Origin: Strigops habroptila | Taxonomy: Eukaryota > Chordata > Aves > Psittaciformes > Psittacidae | Reading direction: 5' to 3' | Length of the DNA: 64,000 bases | Assembly: GCF_004027225.2 (NCBI RefSeq) | Contig: NC_044297.2 | Span: 4,980,047-5,044,046 of the forward strand | In this document: piece after piece, positions 45,033 through 56,713 of the stretch | How positions within the stretch are numbered: the first letter of the stretch is position 1 | How the letters are laid out: each line of letters opens with the position of its first letter | The notes under the pieces: generated by a model | The model's input: the letters and a program-made list of their open reading frames with translations, nothing else | Told to the model about the DNA's origin: nothing | The model's database searches: none | Program-made: the position numbers and the translations under genes

Positions 45033-45038
45033 TTTAAT
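45033..45038 (-). promoter_or_regulatory. SORBS3: SORBS3 polyadenylation signal (ATTAAA)
   Basis: ATTAAA on the minus strand about 350 bp past the SORBS3 stop codon. The PDLIM2 promoter island begins less than 0.5 kb further on. Confidence 0.6.
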
Positions 45039-45386
45039 GATGGACAAGAAGCAACCGCGACTCCCAGGCACGTGGCACGGCCCTGGACCAACATCTCGGG
45101 TCATGGCCGTCATGGTCAGGCCCCGGCACCAGCCAGGACACCCCGGCACTGGCCGGGGAGGAGGGAGCGGTACGGTGACCCCTCGGGATGGAGGGACACA
45201 AGGCACCGAGGAGGGGTCTGGTTAAGGCACTGGATTGCGGGAGATCCCCCTATGTAGGGATTGGTCCCTGTTAGAGCAGCCCCATAGGGGCAGGAGGGAG
45301 CTGGAGGCACTTTGTCCCCATGGGGGGACACGGAGGGGACGTGGCAGGGAGCAGCATGGCCGGAATCCTCCTCTCCACGCCACGGA

Positions 45387-48300
45387 TCACACCGGAGCCA
45401 CGTAGTTGCCAGGAAAAGTGCCAAACTTCTGCGTCCTCCTGGACACGCCTGGGGGGGACAAAGGCAAAGAGCGGGGTTGAGGGACCACGGTGGCAAAGTG
45501 TCCGTGTCCCCGTCCCCACTGCGGTGCCCACGCACCCACAAACCAGCCGTCGTCGCACTGCTGCATCACGTCCACCCGGTCCCCCTCCAGCAGCTCCAGC
45601 TCGTCGGCGTTCTGGGGCCGGTACTGGTAGAGCGCGCGGTACCTGTGACACAGAGCGATGCCACCGACGTGCCACCCCCTCGCTGGGGACACGGGGGACA
45701 CGGTGCCCGCTCCCGGCCAGACTTACGGTGTCCACTGGATTTCGGAGCCGTTGTAGGACGGGGCGGGCTCGGGGCGGGTGCCAGGGGGTGCCCCTGGGGC
45801 TGCGCGCTGCAATGGGGACAGGATTGGTGCAGGTCACAGGGCAGCACTCACATCCCCACCGGTGCTGGGTGCAATGCTGGGGTGTCACTCACCTGCTCGG
45901 GGGCACCGGCTGGGCGCCACGGCTCCTGGTGCTGGGCTGTGGGGTGCGGGGGGCTGCGGGGGGCCAGGGAGGGGTTTGGGGCGCTATGGGGCAGTTTTGG
46001 GGATGGGGGGAAGGTGGAGCCAAGGTGCCGGGGGGAGGACGCTGGGGAGGATGCTCGTGGGGAGCCGGTGGGCAGCGGGGGGCCGGGGGAGCGCTGTGGG
46101 GCTGGGGAGGCAGCGGGGGGCCGGGGGCTGGCGGCGGCGGCACAGGGTGGGACATCCTCGGAGCTGGATTTCACCCGCGGCTCCTTCAGCACCTGCACGT
46201 AGGTGGCGGGGAAGATGCCCTGACGGCTCGTGCCGGAGATGCGCCCCTCGTACCAGTTGTGGTCCACGCGCCGCACCAGGCTCACCCGCTCGCCCTAGCA
46301 ACGGGATAGAGCCATGGAATGGGTTGGGAGGGACCTTAAAGCTCATCCAGCTCCAACCCCCTGCCACGGGCAGGGACACCTTCCACTAGAGCAGGTTGCT
46401 CCAAGCCCCTGTGTCCATCCTGGCCTTGAACACTGCCAGGGATGGGGCATTTGCCACCTCTTTGGGCACAGTGAGGAGGGGATGGGTTAGCGCAGCACGG
46501 CGCGGTGTGGTGTGATGGTACCTTGCGGAAGGAGAGCTCCACAGGCAGCTCCCCTCGGAAGTTGTAGAGCGCCAGGCCCTCGCCATACTCCAGCACTTGG
46601 ATGGTGGGTGCCTTGATGGGCTTGGGAACCTCCGTGGAGGGCAGGATCTGTGGGGAACACAGGGGTGAGGGTCAGCATTGGGGTGCCCCAGCCTGGCTGC
46701 CCCCCAGTCTCCATCCTCATGGGCTCACCTCTACGTAGTTGGAGGGGAAGATGCCCACACGGCCGTGGTGCTCGCCCTCCAGCCAGTTCCTGTCCACCTC
46801 CTTATGGATGTAGACGATGTCCCCCTTCTGCAGCGTCAGCTCCCTGCGAGCGGCAGTGCTCAGGGACACCGACCCATCCCCAGCATCCCGGGTGTCACCC
46901 CAGGGCTCCCCTGGATCCCATCTGCCACCCAAGGGGCTCCAGCAGCACCATCACTTACTTGGGTGACTCAGCTTGGAAGTCAAACTTGAGGCGAGCAGCT
47001 TTCATCTGGGGAGGGAGAAGTAGGGTTACCGGGGGACCCCCCCCATCCCTGCCATTCCCAATCCCATGTGGGATGGGATCATCCTGGCCTCACCTTCTTC
47101 TCCTCCCTCCTGATGGCCTCTGCTGGGTCCCCCATGTCGGACAGGCTGGGGAGGGTCGCTGGCCGGAGGGTGTCTGCAAAGAGGGGGTGTCACCAGCCTG
47201 GTCCATGGGGTGCCCCATGGCCTGGCTCGGGGGGGGCTCACCTCTGCCGGGGGCTGCGCGGCTCCGGTCACTGCCCAGCCCCAGGATGCTCCGCTCCATG
47301 CCGGGGGTCTGCAGCCGGGACCGCGGGGTCCTGCGGGGAACAGCGGCTCAGGGCAGGGAATACCGGCAATTCCCAACCCGCCCCATCCCGGAGGCAGCCG
47401 GGCGGGACGAGTCCAAAGTTTGGCGGCGGCGCGTCCCTGCTGCCGCAGAGAGGCGCTGGGTAATGGATAACCGGCTCCTGGGGCGCTTAAAGAGCCCAAT
47501 TCCCACCCCCGGCCACCCCTCCAGCCCCCCTGGGGAGTTATGGTAGGTCCTATAAGGAACACAGAGTCACGGAACGGTTTGGGTTGGAAGGGACCCGAAA
47601 GCCCATCCCGGTTTCCTGCAGCCCGTTCAGGCACCGGGAGCCGCTCTAAGCTCTCCCCGCAGCACCCCCCGGCTCTCGGCCCCTTGAAGCCGATCACTCG
47701 GTTGTTTCCCTTCCGCTTCCCGGAGCACGTCCCGGGGTTCCCCCCGCCCATCCCGGGCTGCAGCAGCACCCCCGGCACCCGCGGCCCCTCCCCGCGCCGC
47801 GGGGACACAGCGATGGGAACCAACCGCCGCCACCTCCCTGGGGCCGGGCCAAGCCCCGGGACACTGTGTCCCGGCACCGGGAAAAGGCTCGGCCCCGTCC
47901 GCCCGCGTCCCACCCATGGGCAGCCGGCCCGGCGCCGGGACCCCCTCCCGTGGCGGGGCGCGGGGGGGCCCAGCGGCTGCACGGGGACACGGGGACCCGG
48001 CGCCACCGGGGGGACAATCCCGCCCCACACCCCCCGGAGCGGGGCCCGAGGTCTCTGCGCCCCCCCCCCCGGCTTTGCGGGGTCCCGGAGCGGTGGGTCG
48101 GCGCGCGGGATGTACTCACGGAGGGGCCGGAGGGGCCGGAGCGGGGCCGCGGGCGGTGGGAGCCGGCGCCGGGCGCTGCGGGAGGGGCGGGAGCGGGGAA
48201 TTAATCATCCGAGAGGCCGGGTCCGGGCGGGAAGCGAAGGAATCCAGCGGCGATGAGGGACGGACGCACGGACGGCGGGACAGGGTCCTAGCGTCCCGCG

Positions 48301-50120
48301 GCCACGGGCTCGGCCACGGCCACGGCGGCAAGGCCACGGTACGGCCATGTGCCACCGGCCAGATGTGCCCGCATCCAGCCCTGCCCGCACCCAGCCCTGC
48401 CCGCATCCAGCTGTGCCCGCACCCAGCCCTGCCCGCATCCAGCCCTGCCTGCATCCAGCCGTGCCCGCATCCAGCCCTGCCTGCATCCAGCCCTGCCTGC
48501 ATCCAGCTGTGCCCGCATCCCTGTACAACGGCTGCATGCACAGCTGGATGGAGATCCCATCCCCATTCCACATCCCTTCAAGGCCATGGAGCGCAGGAGA
48601 GATGAAGCCGGGTACCTGGCAGGGCTCCCAACGTGTCTCCATGGCCCTCATGTCCTTGTCCAGCTCCACGCTGAGCTGCTCCAGCTCCTGCTCCAGCAGC
48701 ACCTATGGCAGGATTGGGCTGCACCAGGCGAGGATGGCTCTGCCTGCACCACGTGTCCCATGGCACGGGCACCAGGACCCCACTGCCACTCCTTTGGCCC
48801 CCCAGCTTACCTCGATGGGGTGAGCCCGTGCTGGTGGCACCGCTGCCGGGGGCTGGGAAGGGCAAGGGGCTGGTGAGGTGTGTGCACACCGTGATTCCCA
48901 CCAGCATTCCCCGGGCAGGACATTCCTACCTGCTCCGGCAGTGAGGAGTTCCCTGGTTCATAGTCAAAGATGCTGCCAGGCTCCGTGGTGGCACCAGTGA
49001 CACCCCAGCTGGGCCTGTGGGGAGCAGGAGGGGCTCAGCCCCAAAGCCCTGCACCCATGGGCAGCGCCAGGCACTGTGCTGCACTCACCCATCCCCGTTG
49101 GGCAAGGCTGGCTTCATCCGAGGCACTGGGGGGGATGGAGGCAGCGAGGGGCTGAGCTTACCCGTGGGGCAGGGATGGGGCTCCCAGTCGGGCTCTGTGG
49201 GGATGGAGGAGGAGGTGAGCGCTGGCACAGGGTGCCCAGAGAAGCTGTGGCTGCCCCATCCCTGGCAGTGTTCAAGGCCAGGTTGGACAAAGGGGCTTGG
49301 AGCAACCTGCTCTAGCGGAAGGTGTCTCTACCATTGGAGCAGGATGAGCTTCAAGCTCCCTTCATCCCAAACCCTTCCATGGCTCCTCACCTGGCAGCCT
49401 GCGGTGCATCTGCCGGAACATGCTGCGGTACCAGTCCCGGGGCTGGTCAACGCTCTGTGGGGACACAGCGGGGGGTGAGGGGGTGCTGGGGAGGGGGAGC
49501 CCCAGCTCTGTGCCCCCTGGCTCACCGAGCGCGAGGCGATGGGCATCCCGGTCTCATCCACCGGCCCGATGCCGTCGTACTTGACCCAGCGCCGCTCCCG
49601 CCTCTTGCTGTCCTTGGTCCACGTTGCTGACCAGCCTGGGGGCCGGGGACAGGGCGGGGCAGCCCCGGGGCCGGGTGTGGGGCCGGCGGGTGCTGGGGGG
49701 CTGCGTGTCTTCCCCTCCTTGGCCGGCCAGGTCTGGTACCACTCGCTCACTGGGGGTGAGGGGGATGAGGGGGATGAGGGTGAGCCCTTGCCCTGCACTG
49801 AGCATCGCTGGGGATGCTCGTGGTGGGTACCTGAGCTCTTGGGGGGCCCCCGGCCATGTTCAGCCACGCCATGGGCCTCTGGGGCGTGGAAGTCGAAGTT
49901 CAGGGTGTTGGAGCCGTGGTGGTGGATGACGGGAACCTGCAGCACAAGAAAGGGGCTGGCGCGGGGGGAATGTGCTGGTGGCAAAGGGATGGAGAAGCAG
50001 CTCCCCACTCACCCGCATTGCCAAGTGCTGTGGGGGCACCCACAGTGCCGGGGGGGAGCGGGGGGCGTCCTCAACGTCCTGATCCCGGCTGGCACCGCGG
50101 GCTGGGAGTCGGCCTGCCAT
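45387..50120 (-). CDS. SORBS3: SORBS3 (vinexin), complete long form
   Basis: Nineteen coding exons: 50120-50013, 49936-49831, 49749-49526, 49454-49391, 49194-49162, 49125-49089, 49014-48930, 48852-48811, 48702-48616, 48175-48120, 47330-47242, 47173-47094, 47005-46959, 46843-46729, 46647-46522, 46294-45893, 45806-45727, 45642-45536, 45448-45387. They total 1950 nt, 649 residues (human alpha form about 671), with all phases agreeing. SoHo domain at about 111-170 ([33 protein letters not shown]). SH3-1 at 340-391 ([27 protein letters not shown]), SH3-2 at 415-470 ([26 protein letters not shown]), SH3-3 at 595-649 ([31 protein letters not shown]). Known: vinexin joins vinculin through SH3-1/2 and Sos through SH3-3 at focal adhesions, and the SoHo domain binds flotillin. 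Intact. Confidence 0.95.
46306..46471 (-). mobile_element. CR1: CR1 LINE fragment filling a SORBS3 intron
   Basis: Tail-proximal block (GGTTGGGAGGGACCTTAAAG onward) lying within the 227-bp intron 46295-46521 that splits SH3-2, in the same orientation as SORBS3. Confidence 0.9.
47561..47662 (-). mobile_element. CR1: CR1 LINE fragment, internally deleted
   Basis: CACAGAGTCACGGAACGG, the 3' block, then interior CR1 sequence (GCCGCTCTAAGCTCTCC). Confidence 0.8.
47665..48330 (-). promoter_or_regulatory. SORBS3: Internal CpG island of SORBS3, possible short-isoform promoter
   Basis: CpG-dense block around the 56-nt exon 48175-48120 and upstream of the exon with an in-frame ATG ([11 protein letters not shown], 47330-47242). 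Known: vinexin beta, holding only the three SH3 domains, starts inside the gene. The island is a plausible promoter for that form. Confidence 0.45.
48364..48513. repeat. Minisatellite, 15 bp x 10
   Basis: GCATCCAGCCCTGCC units with interspersed CTGTGCC variants, in a SORBS3 intron. Since 15 is a multiple of 3, several frames stay open across it. Confidence 0.9.
49219..49385 (+). mobile_element. CR1: CR1 LINE fragment filling a SORBS3 intron
   Basis: GCTGGCACAGGGTGCCCAGA through CCCAAACCCTTCCATGG; about 167 of the 196 bp of intron 49195-49390, antisense to SORBS3. Confidence 0.9.
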
Positions 50121-50317
50121 GGCGGGGGGTGCCCGTGTCCTGTGGGAATGCGGCTGCGCTCAGTGTGGGGCCCATCCCTGCACCATGGGTGCTCCCACCC
50201 AGTGTCCGCAGCCAGACCCAGAGCACCGGCTCTGCAGCACGGATGGATCCAGCCCCACGGGGCTCTTTGGGGAGAAGACACCCCAGTGTGGGACACAGCG
50301 ATGGCCAAGCCCATCAT

Positions 50318-50430
50318 CCCTTCATCCCATCATCCCCTCCCTCCTCCCATCATCCCCTCCCTCATCCCGTCATCCCATCGTCCCCTCCCTCATCCCGTCA
50401 TCCTATCGTCCCCTCATCCCGTGATCCCGG
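50318..50430. repeat. CATCCC-type minisatellite
   Basis: Imperfect units of TCATCCCATCATCCCCTCCC in a SORBS3 leader intron. Confidence 0.85.
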
Positions 50431-51167
50431 TACCCTCCCGCCCAGGCACGTGTCGGCAGCGCCGGCGCCGGGATCGCTGCCAGGGCCGAGGCACATGAAA
50501 TCACAACTATTTCCCCGCCCTGCAGCGCAAACAGGGAGCGGGGAGGGGGCAGGAGGGAAGAGCGATGGGAATGCGCGATGGGAACCGCGGCCGTGGCTCG
50601 GGGGGGAGGGACCCCCATGTAACGGCTCCTGACACCGTTGTGGGGTGGCTCCAGGGGTGAGAGACCCCCCCAGGGACCTCCCGGGGACACCCGTGTCCCT
50701 GCTCATCCCCCCATCCCCTCTCGTGGATGCTCTGGGGCCCTGTGCTGAGCCCCTCCTCAAACAGCGCCCCACACACCGCGGGTGGGGACCCCTCAGGTCC
50801 TCGCTCCCGCTCTGCAGCCCCCAGGGCTGTAATTAACGATCATCAGCACACAATTAACAACAACGAGCAACCCCCGGCCCTGGGCATGACTCACCCCAGG
50901 GCGCAGACAGTGGGTGCAGACTTCAACCCCCCCTAAGGGCACCCCAGGCTCTGCCGCCCCATCCCCTGTGCCCTCCTGCAGCCCCGTGGGGCTCAGCCCC
51001 ATCCTGCTCCCGCGGGGGGCCCCCCAAAGCCTGGTCCATGGGGTCCCCGCCGGTCCCTGCGCCAGCACTTACCTCCTGGTGGGGGCAGCGCCAGCTCTGG
51101 GGGGGCCCCACCGGGAGCGGGACGGAGCCGCGGGCGCTGCGGAGCGAAGTGCAGGGAGCGAACTGCT

Positions 51168-51214
51168 GGGAAAGGGGAAGGAGAAGAAGGAGAAGGAGAA
51201 GAAGGGGGGGGGGG
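51168..51214. repeat. Purine tract (GGAGAA)n with G run
   Basis: AAGGAGAAGGAGAAGAAGG followed by a run of G. Confidence 0.85.
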
Positions 51215-52205
51215 GCTCAGCGCATCACGGGCGGCCCCCCCGCAGCACCCCCGGCGCTGTCCCCGCAGGGGGTCCCCGGTCCCGGCGCTCCCCGCTCCGG
51301 AGCAGGGACGGGCCCATTCAGAGTTTCCAGTGACATTTCCAGGGCCGGGATCCAGGGAGCGGAGCCAAGAGGCTGAACTCATCCCACGCCCCGCGCGCGT
51401 TCCCGGCCCCGCTCCTGGAGCGGGGGGGACCCGGCGGCACCGGCAGCAAAACCCCCCCAAACGCGGGGGGCTCCGGGTGGGTTCGGGGTGAGGATGAGGA
51501 GGGAAGCGCCGCCGGGGGGGGGGAGGGTGTGAGGAGCGGGGTCTGTGCTCCTGCAGACCCCAGCCCCGGGACCGGGGCGCGGCGGAAGCAGAGCCCCCAT
51601 CCCCATGTGCCCTCCGTCCCCTCTGCCCCGTGGGGTGCGGGCGCTGGGACCCTCCTGCCCCGCCTCGCCCCGGGCTGCGGCACTCACCCGCTTCCTCCTG
51701 CGCCCCACAAGTGCTGACAGCCCCGAACAGGCTCTTCCCCTGCGACCCGCGCTCGCACATGAGCTCAGGCCACTGTCCCCACCGCGGGAGGACGCGGCTT
51801 TGCCACCGGCCGCCCCTCGGCCCCCTCCCGGCCATGGGGATGGAGGGTGGTGGCGCCACGACCCCTGCGAGGACACGGACCCCCCCAGTGGCCATGCGAA
51901 GGGGCAGGGAGTGCCACGCACCGGGGCCAGGCAGGGACACCCCATGTGGGGCAGGAGCGGGGACACGGGGGCTGAGGGCGAAGCACCCAGGGGAAGGGTT
52001 AAACCCTGCGGGGGGAGCCCAGGCCCCAGCGCTGCCCTCCGAGGGGTGACGGACCACCCCATGTCCCCTGCAGTGGGTCCCCTCCGCCCCACCACCACCG
52101 GGGCCACCTCCGGAGGTCCTGGCGCGCCCTGTCCCGGCGCAGCTCCCCCCGGCCCCCGCTCACCTCGGCCCGTCCCGCGGCTCCGGCTCCCTCCGCCCGC
52201 TCCCA

Positions 52206-52220
52206 GATAAATATTTAACG
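52206..52220 (-). promoter_or_regulatory. SORBS3: SORBS3 promoter: TATA/MEF2-like A+T box
   Basis: CGTTAAATATTTATC on the minus strand sits alone in very GC-rich DNA, about 45 bp before the GTGAGC donor of the inferred first exon. It resembles both a TATA element and a MEF2 site, which would suit the muscle expression known for vinexin. The double role is inference. Confidence 0.45.
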
Positions 52221-52736
52221 CCTGGCCCGGGCCGGGCCTAACAAAGGACGAGTGTTTGTGAGTGTTTGTGAGTGTCCGTGAGCGTTTCCTGTTGGCGGTG
52301 CCAGCGGGGAGCCGGGAGCGCGGCCGGGCCCGGGGTGCGCCCGCGGGACGGGCCCGGGGGCTGCTGCAGCCCCCGCGCTCGGTGGGAACACGCGGGGAAG
52401 GGGGAGTTGGAGCATCCCTGCCGCGGGTGCTCCCGGTGCCGGGATGTGCAGCGCACGGGGCGCGTTGGGGAGCACGCGGGTGGCGTGTGCGGGGCTGGGG
52501 TCGATAGCGAGACGCTGCTGCGGGCAGAGGTGCTGCAGGGCAGCAGCCAGATGTGGCAGCCACAGCTGGAAGCAGGGTCACACCGGCAGGGCCGGCTCCT
52601 GCCCTGTGCCCGGCACCGGCTGCGGGTCCCTGGGCAGGAGCTGGAGCTGTAACCCGGGCAGACAGAGACCAACCGGTGCACAGAGCCCTGCAAGGGCGAG
52701 GAAGGAGCCAGGGATGAAACGGGAGCCGGGAAATGC

Positions 52737-53140
52737 TGGAGCAGCTCTGCCATGGAGCCAGGCTGAGAGAGCTGGGCTGGGGCAGCCTGGAGAGGAGAAG
52801 GCTCCTGAAGGGGAGACCTCAGAGCAGCTCCAGTGCCTAAAGGGGCTCCAGGAAACCTGGAGAGGGGCTTTGGACAAGGGCCTGTAGGGACAGGACAAGG
52901 GGAATGGCTTTAACCTGCCAGAGGGGAGACTGAGATGAGCTCTTGGGCAGAAGCTCTTCCCTGTGAGGGTGCTGAGGCACTGGCACAGACTTTTCCCAGA
53001 GAAGCTGTGGCTGCCCCATCCCTGGCAGTGTTCAAGGCCAGGTTGGACACAGGGGCTTGGAGCAACCTGCTCTAGTGGAAGGTGTCCCTGCCCGGGGCAG
53101 GGGTTGGAGCTGGGGGAGCTTTAAGGTCCCTCCAGCACAG
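52737..53140 (+). mobile_element. CR1: CR1 LINE fragment
   Basis: About 400 bp, collinear with the 18.8-kb copy, between the SORBS3 promoter and the PPP3CC 3' region. The terminal octamers are missing. Confidence 0.9.
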
Positions 53141-55288
53141 CCCGCGCCGGCTCCCTGCGCTCCCGGCCCCCGGAGGGCAGCGGGAGGAGGGTTATTCACA
53201 GGAGCCAGGATCCTCCAACTGAAGCACCGGGAGCGGCCCCACAAGTGCCGACACGCAGCGGGGCAGGAGCCACGGCCGCAGCCAGCCCCTCTCCCCTTCC
53301 TCCCCCCTGGCCCCTCTCCCCTTCCTCCCGCCAGCCCATAATAACCACAGCGGAGCCGAGCGACTGGGTCAATTTTTAACTTTTTTTCTCCTTTTTCTCC
53401 TGGTTTTCTCCTCAAGGACGACCCCACTTGACACCAAGACACTTCCCACAAAGTCATTCCTTGGTCACAAGAAAAGGGAATTATATTAAATAATTTCTGC
53501 CAATAAATAACATTTGCACGGTTTTTGTTTCTCCTCTTTTAAACAGAACTAAAAAAAAACCGAAAAAAAGAAATTAAAATAAAATAAAAGGAATTTATAA
53601 AACAACTGAAAGAAAAGGAGGCAACGGGCGCCCAACCCCCCCCCGCCACCCATCACCATCCGGGGCCTGGGGGGGCTCCGGGCCTGGCACAGGCCTCAGG
53701 GCATCCCCTGCCCCCGAGGGGCTCCAAACCCCCCCAACAAACAGGAGAACCCCCCCAGCCCCCCCGGTTCTCGCCCACCACCCGACCCATCGCCGACTCC
53801 CTCCTTGGACATGCACCTCGCTAGAACATGCAAAAACAAAACCCAAAACCAAACGCAGGCTGCGGGGCGGGGGGGCCGGGGGGGCCGGGGCTGCCTCCCC
53901 ACGGGCCCTGCTGCTCCCCAGCTCCTGCTGCCCAGCTCCGGGGGGCAGCCAGGGAGGGACAGAGGGAGGGGAGCTCCGAGATGGGGGGTTGAGACGTGGG
54001 GAGCTCCGAGTGCTGGTGCTGGGGGGGGCAGGAGGGGGAAAGGGGGAAATCGGGGGGTTTGGGGGGGTTTGCCGTGGTGGGGATGATGAGGGAGACGAGG
54101 TCTCCATCACCTGAAGCGGTGAGGAGGGGATGGGGCTTCTCAGGTCCTGCTGCCAGCATGGAGAGGGTTGAAGGGATGAGTTAATCAATCCAGGGGGCAA
54201 TTAGTGCCCATGAGCCCCCAGTGCTGCTCCTCAAGCCCCCAGAACCCCTGCCACGGAAGGGGGGAGCAGGACGGGGAGCCTGTGCTTCACCTGGCAGCAT
54301 GGCATCCATGCAGCCTGGCTGCTCTATGGCTCCCAGCCCGTATCCAGCTGTAACCACCTTCCCTGACAGCACCAGCCCCCCCGGGGCTGGAATGGGGTGA
54401 AGCTACAGCCCCCCCAGCCGCAGGGATGGGGGTCACACCACCGACAGCCCCCCTGTGCACTGCAACTGCAGCAAAGCACGAAGCACAAATGGGGTTTGGA
54501 GGGGGAGCGGGTGATGCCAGAGCACGAGAAGAAGGGTTTGGGGGAGAAAGTGTGAGCAAAGCAAATCCCCCTCCGCAAGGGGACAGGCCCTGGTGACCCC
54601 CCCACTCTGTGGGTAGGAGCACCCCATCCCAGAGCTCCCCACCAGAGCCGTGCCTGGGTGAGAGCCCAGCCCGGCGCAGCACGACGTGCCCGGAGCACGC
54701 ACGGGCAGCACCTCCGCAGGGATCGAGCTCTGGGGTGAGCTCAGCGCGGTTCAAACTTGCTGCTCAACAACGCCACAGAAACACGCACAGACAGAACGGC
54801 CGCGGGGGGGCACAGAAGCTGGCTCTAACACCTCGCCCTGCTTCAAAGCTGGGGGCATGTGAGGAAGGGGACAAGCGAAGGAGAAGCGCAGGGAGGTGAC
54901 TCCCGCCTGCGCGAGCCCAGCGCCACGGGCTCCCGCCCGCCTGGCACCAGAGCCCGGGGACGCCGTGATCCAAAGGGTTTGAAAGCTTCCTGCAGAGTTG
55001 CTGTTCTCCTCCACGGCTGGAACCGCAGCTTAGGGCTGCAGCACAAAGGGAAGACAGCGAGATCCAGGAAGGGGTTGGCAGATGGCCCTTGTTAGAGGCT
55101 GAGCCTGCTGCCCCGCTGGGGGGAAGCGCAAGAGACAGGGGAGGTGGGGGAGAAGCGAAAGCTGGAAGGGATTTGCTTCCAAAAGCTGCTGCTCTGGCTC
55201 TGTCAGGACGAGTCCCCTGACACGCGGGGAAGGGAAGCGACCGAACAGGAATCCACAAAATCCCTTTTCAACGCTCACCTCAGGTCAG

Positions 55289-55294
55289 TTTAAT
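55289..55294 (-). promoter_or_regulatory. PPP3CC: Candidate PPP3CC polyadenylation signal
   Basis: ATTAAA on the minus strand about 1.5 kb after the stop. No canonical AATAAA was found on this strand between the stop and 53.4 kb, so the site is uncertain. Confidence 0.3.
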
Positions 55295-56713
55295 GTGAAA
55301 GAACGAGGCTTTGCTTAACAGATCCAAGCTTCAAACCCTTAACACTGCACAGAAAACCTCCCTTCTCCAGCTCTGCACCAACACCCTTCCGGAACTCCTC
55401 CTAGATCCAGATCCACTCGGTTTTCTACCTGCCAACCTACCCTAAACCACGCTCCCTCCCCTGCAGCCCAGGGAGGGATGTGCTTCCAAGCCCAGGGGCT
55501 CTGCAGCAAAGCCGCCTCGCCACCAGCCAAGCCACATCTCTACCGAAACAAGCAGCACCATCACCCATCCTTCCCTTCGAGCTTCATCTCAAGCTGGAAA
55601 ACCCCCTCCACTGCCAGGAAAAGCCCATGTGCCCGTGGCTCCTTTGGATTTAACACAGTAACCAGCAGCAGGATAAGCTCAAGTTGCCAACAGGAGGTGA
55701 AAGACCTCCCCAAACCCCCTGTGGGACACCAGGGAGGGGGTGCTGGCTTAGCCGAGACCCCCCCTGTAACCCACCACAAGTCCTGATCAACAAGGGCTGG
55801 CTGAAGAGCTGGGCACAAGGGAACGTGCCGCGGGCTCTGCAGTACGTGCTGGTGGGACGGGGGGGGGGCTTGCTATCCCCACATTCTCAATCACCCCCTT
55901 TTCCTTTAAAATTCAGGCCCTGCAGATTCCCCAGCGATCACTGGATGGGAGATAATTCCCGTGCTCTGAATCAGAGGGATTCCAGAGGGATTTCTGCAGC
56001 CCCAGCTGACGGGCTGCTCGCAGAGCCTCAATCCAGGAAGGAGCTGCACCGAGGGGCAGCGCTTCTCCCACATCCCCTCCTGTTCTTACTAAGAGGTTAC
56101 ACATTCCTGCTGGGGCTCTGCCAGGACAGAACTGAATGACTGAAGGAAAAGGGGCTGTGATGGGTGTAACGCCCTGGAGTCCCTCAGAGCTAATCCCGAA
56201 TATTCGCATGTCACCTTGGAAGAGGGATGGATCCCAGCCAGTTGCACCACGCAACGGGCCTGCCACCGGGGCGGTTGCTAAAGCAGCAGGCGCAGGGAGG
56301 CAAAGGAGCTGCAGAAAACAACAGCAAACTCTGGGAAGAAAGACAGTTGGGAAAGAGCAGAACAACCAAACCAACCCTTGTCTTCAAGGGAAGGACCTGC
56401 TCCTGAGAGCACAGGCGACCTTCGAACGGAACCAACGTCAACGACCCAAGCTGCCTGGGACTGCTTCTCGTCGCTCGGCGTCCCCGCGCAGAGGTTTGCC
56501 TCCGGGGGAGCTCGGCTGCACAGCACAACACTCCAGGTATGCACTAGCACTTAGATCGGCTTCTAACTTCAGAGAAAGATGGACTCGGTTTTATATATTG
56601 AACATAAATAAAAAAAGAAAACAACTTACAAAATGGTCACCTTCTGACAGAACGGATGCAGACGGGGCTATGGACGTGCCTCCGGGTGAAGCTGCTTCCT
56701 CCCCCCCCCCCGA

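Larger units (their letters stand above)
50121..52190 (-). other. SORBS3: SORBS3 5' untranslated exons and introns
   Basis: The first coding exon begins at 50139 (acceptor CCCACAG) with 19 nt of leader before the ATG. A probable 24-nt leader exon is 51096-51073 (GTAAGT donor), and a first exon ends at 52164 (GTGAGC donor). The introns contain a CATCCC-type minisatellite at 50318-50430 and a purine tract at 51168-51214. Confidence 0.5.

Noticed and set aside
51379-52581. 400-residue minus-strand ORF in the SORBS3 5' region
   Set aside because: CpG-island shadow. It crosses the donor of the inferred first exon and the TATA/MEF2-like box and has low-complexity Pro/Arg/Gly composition.
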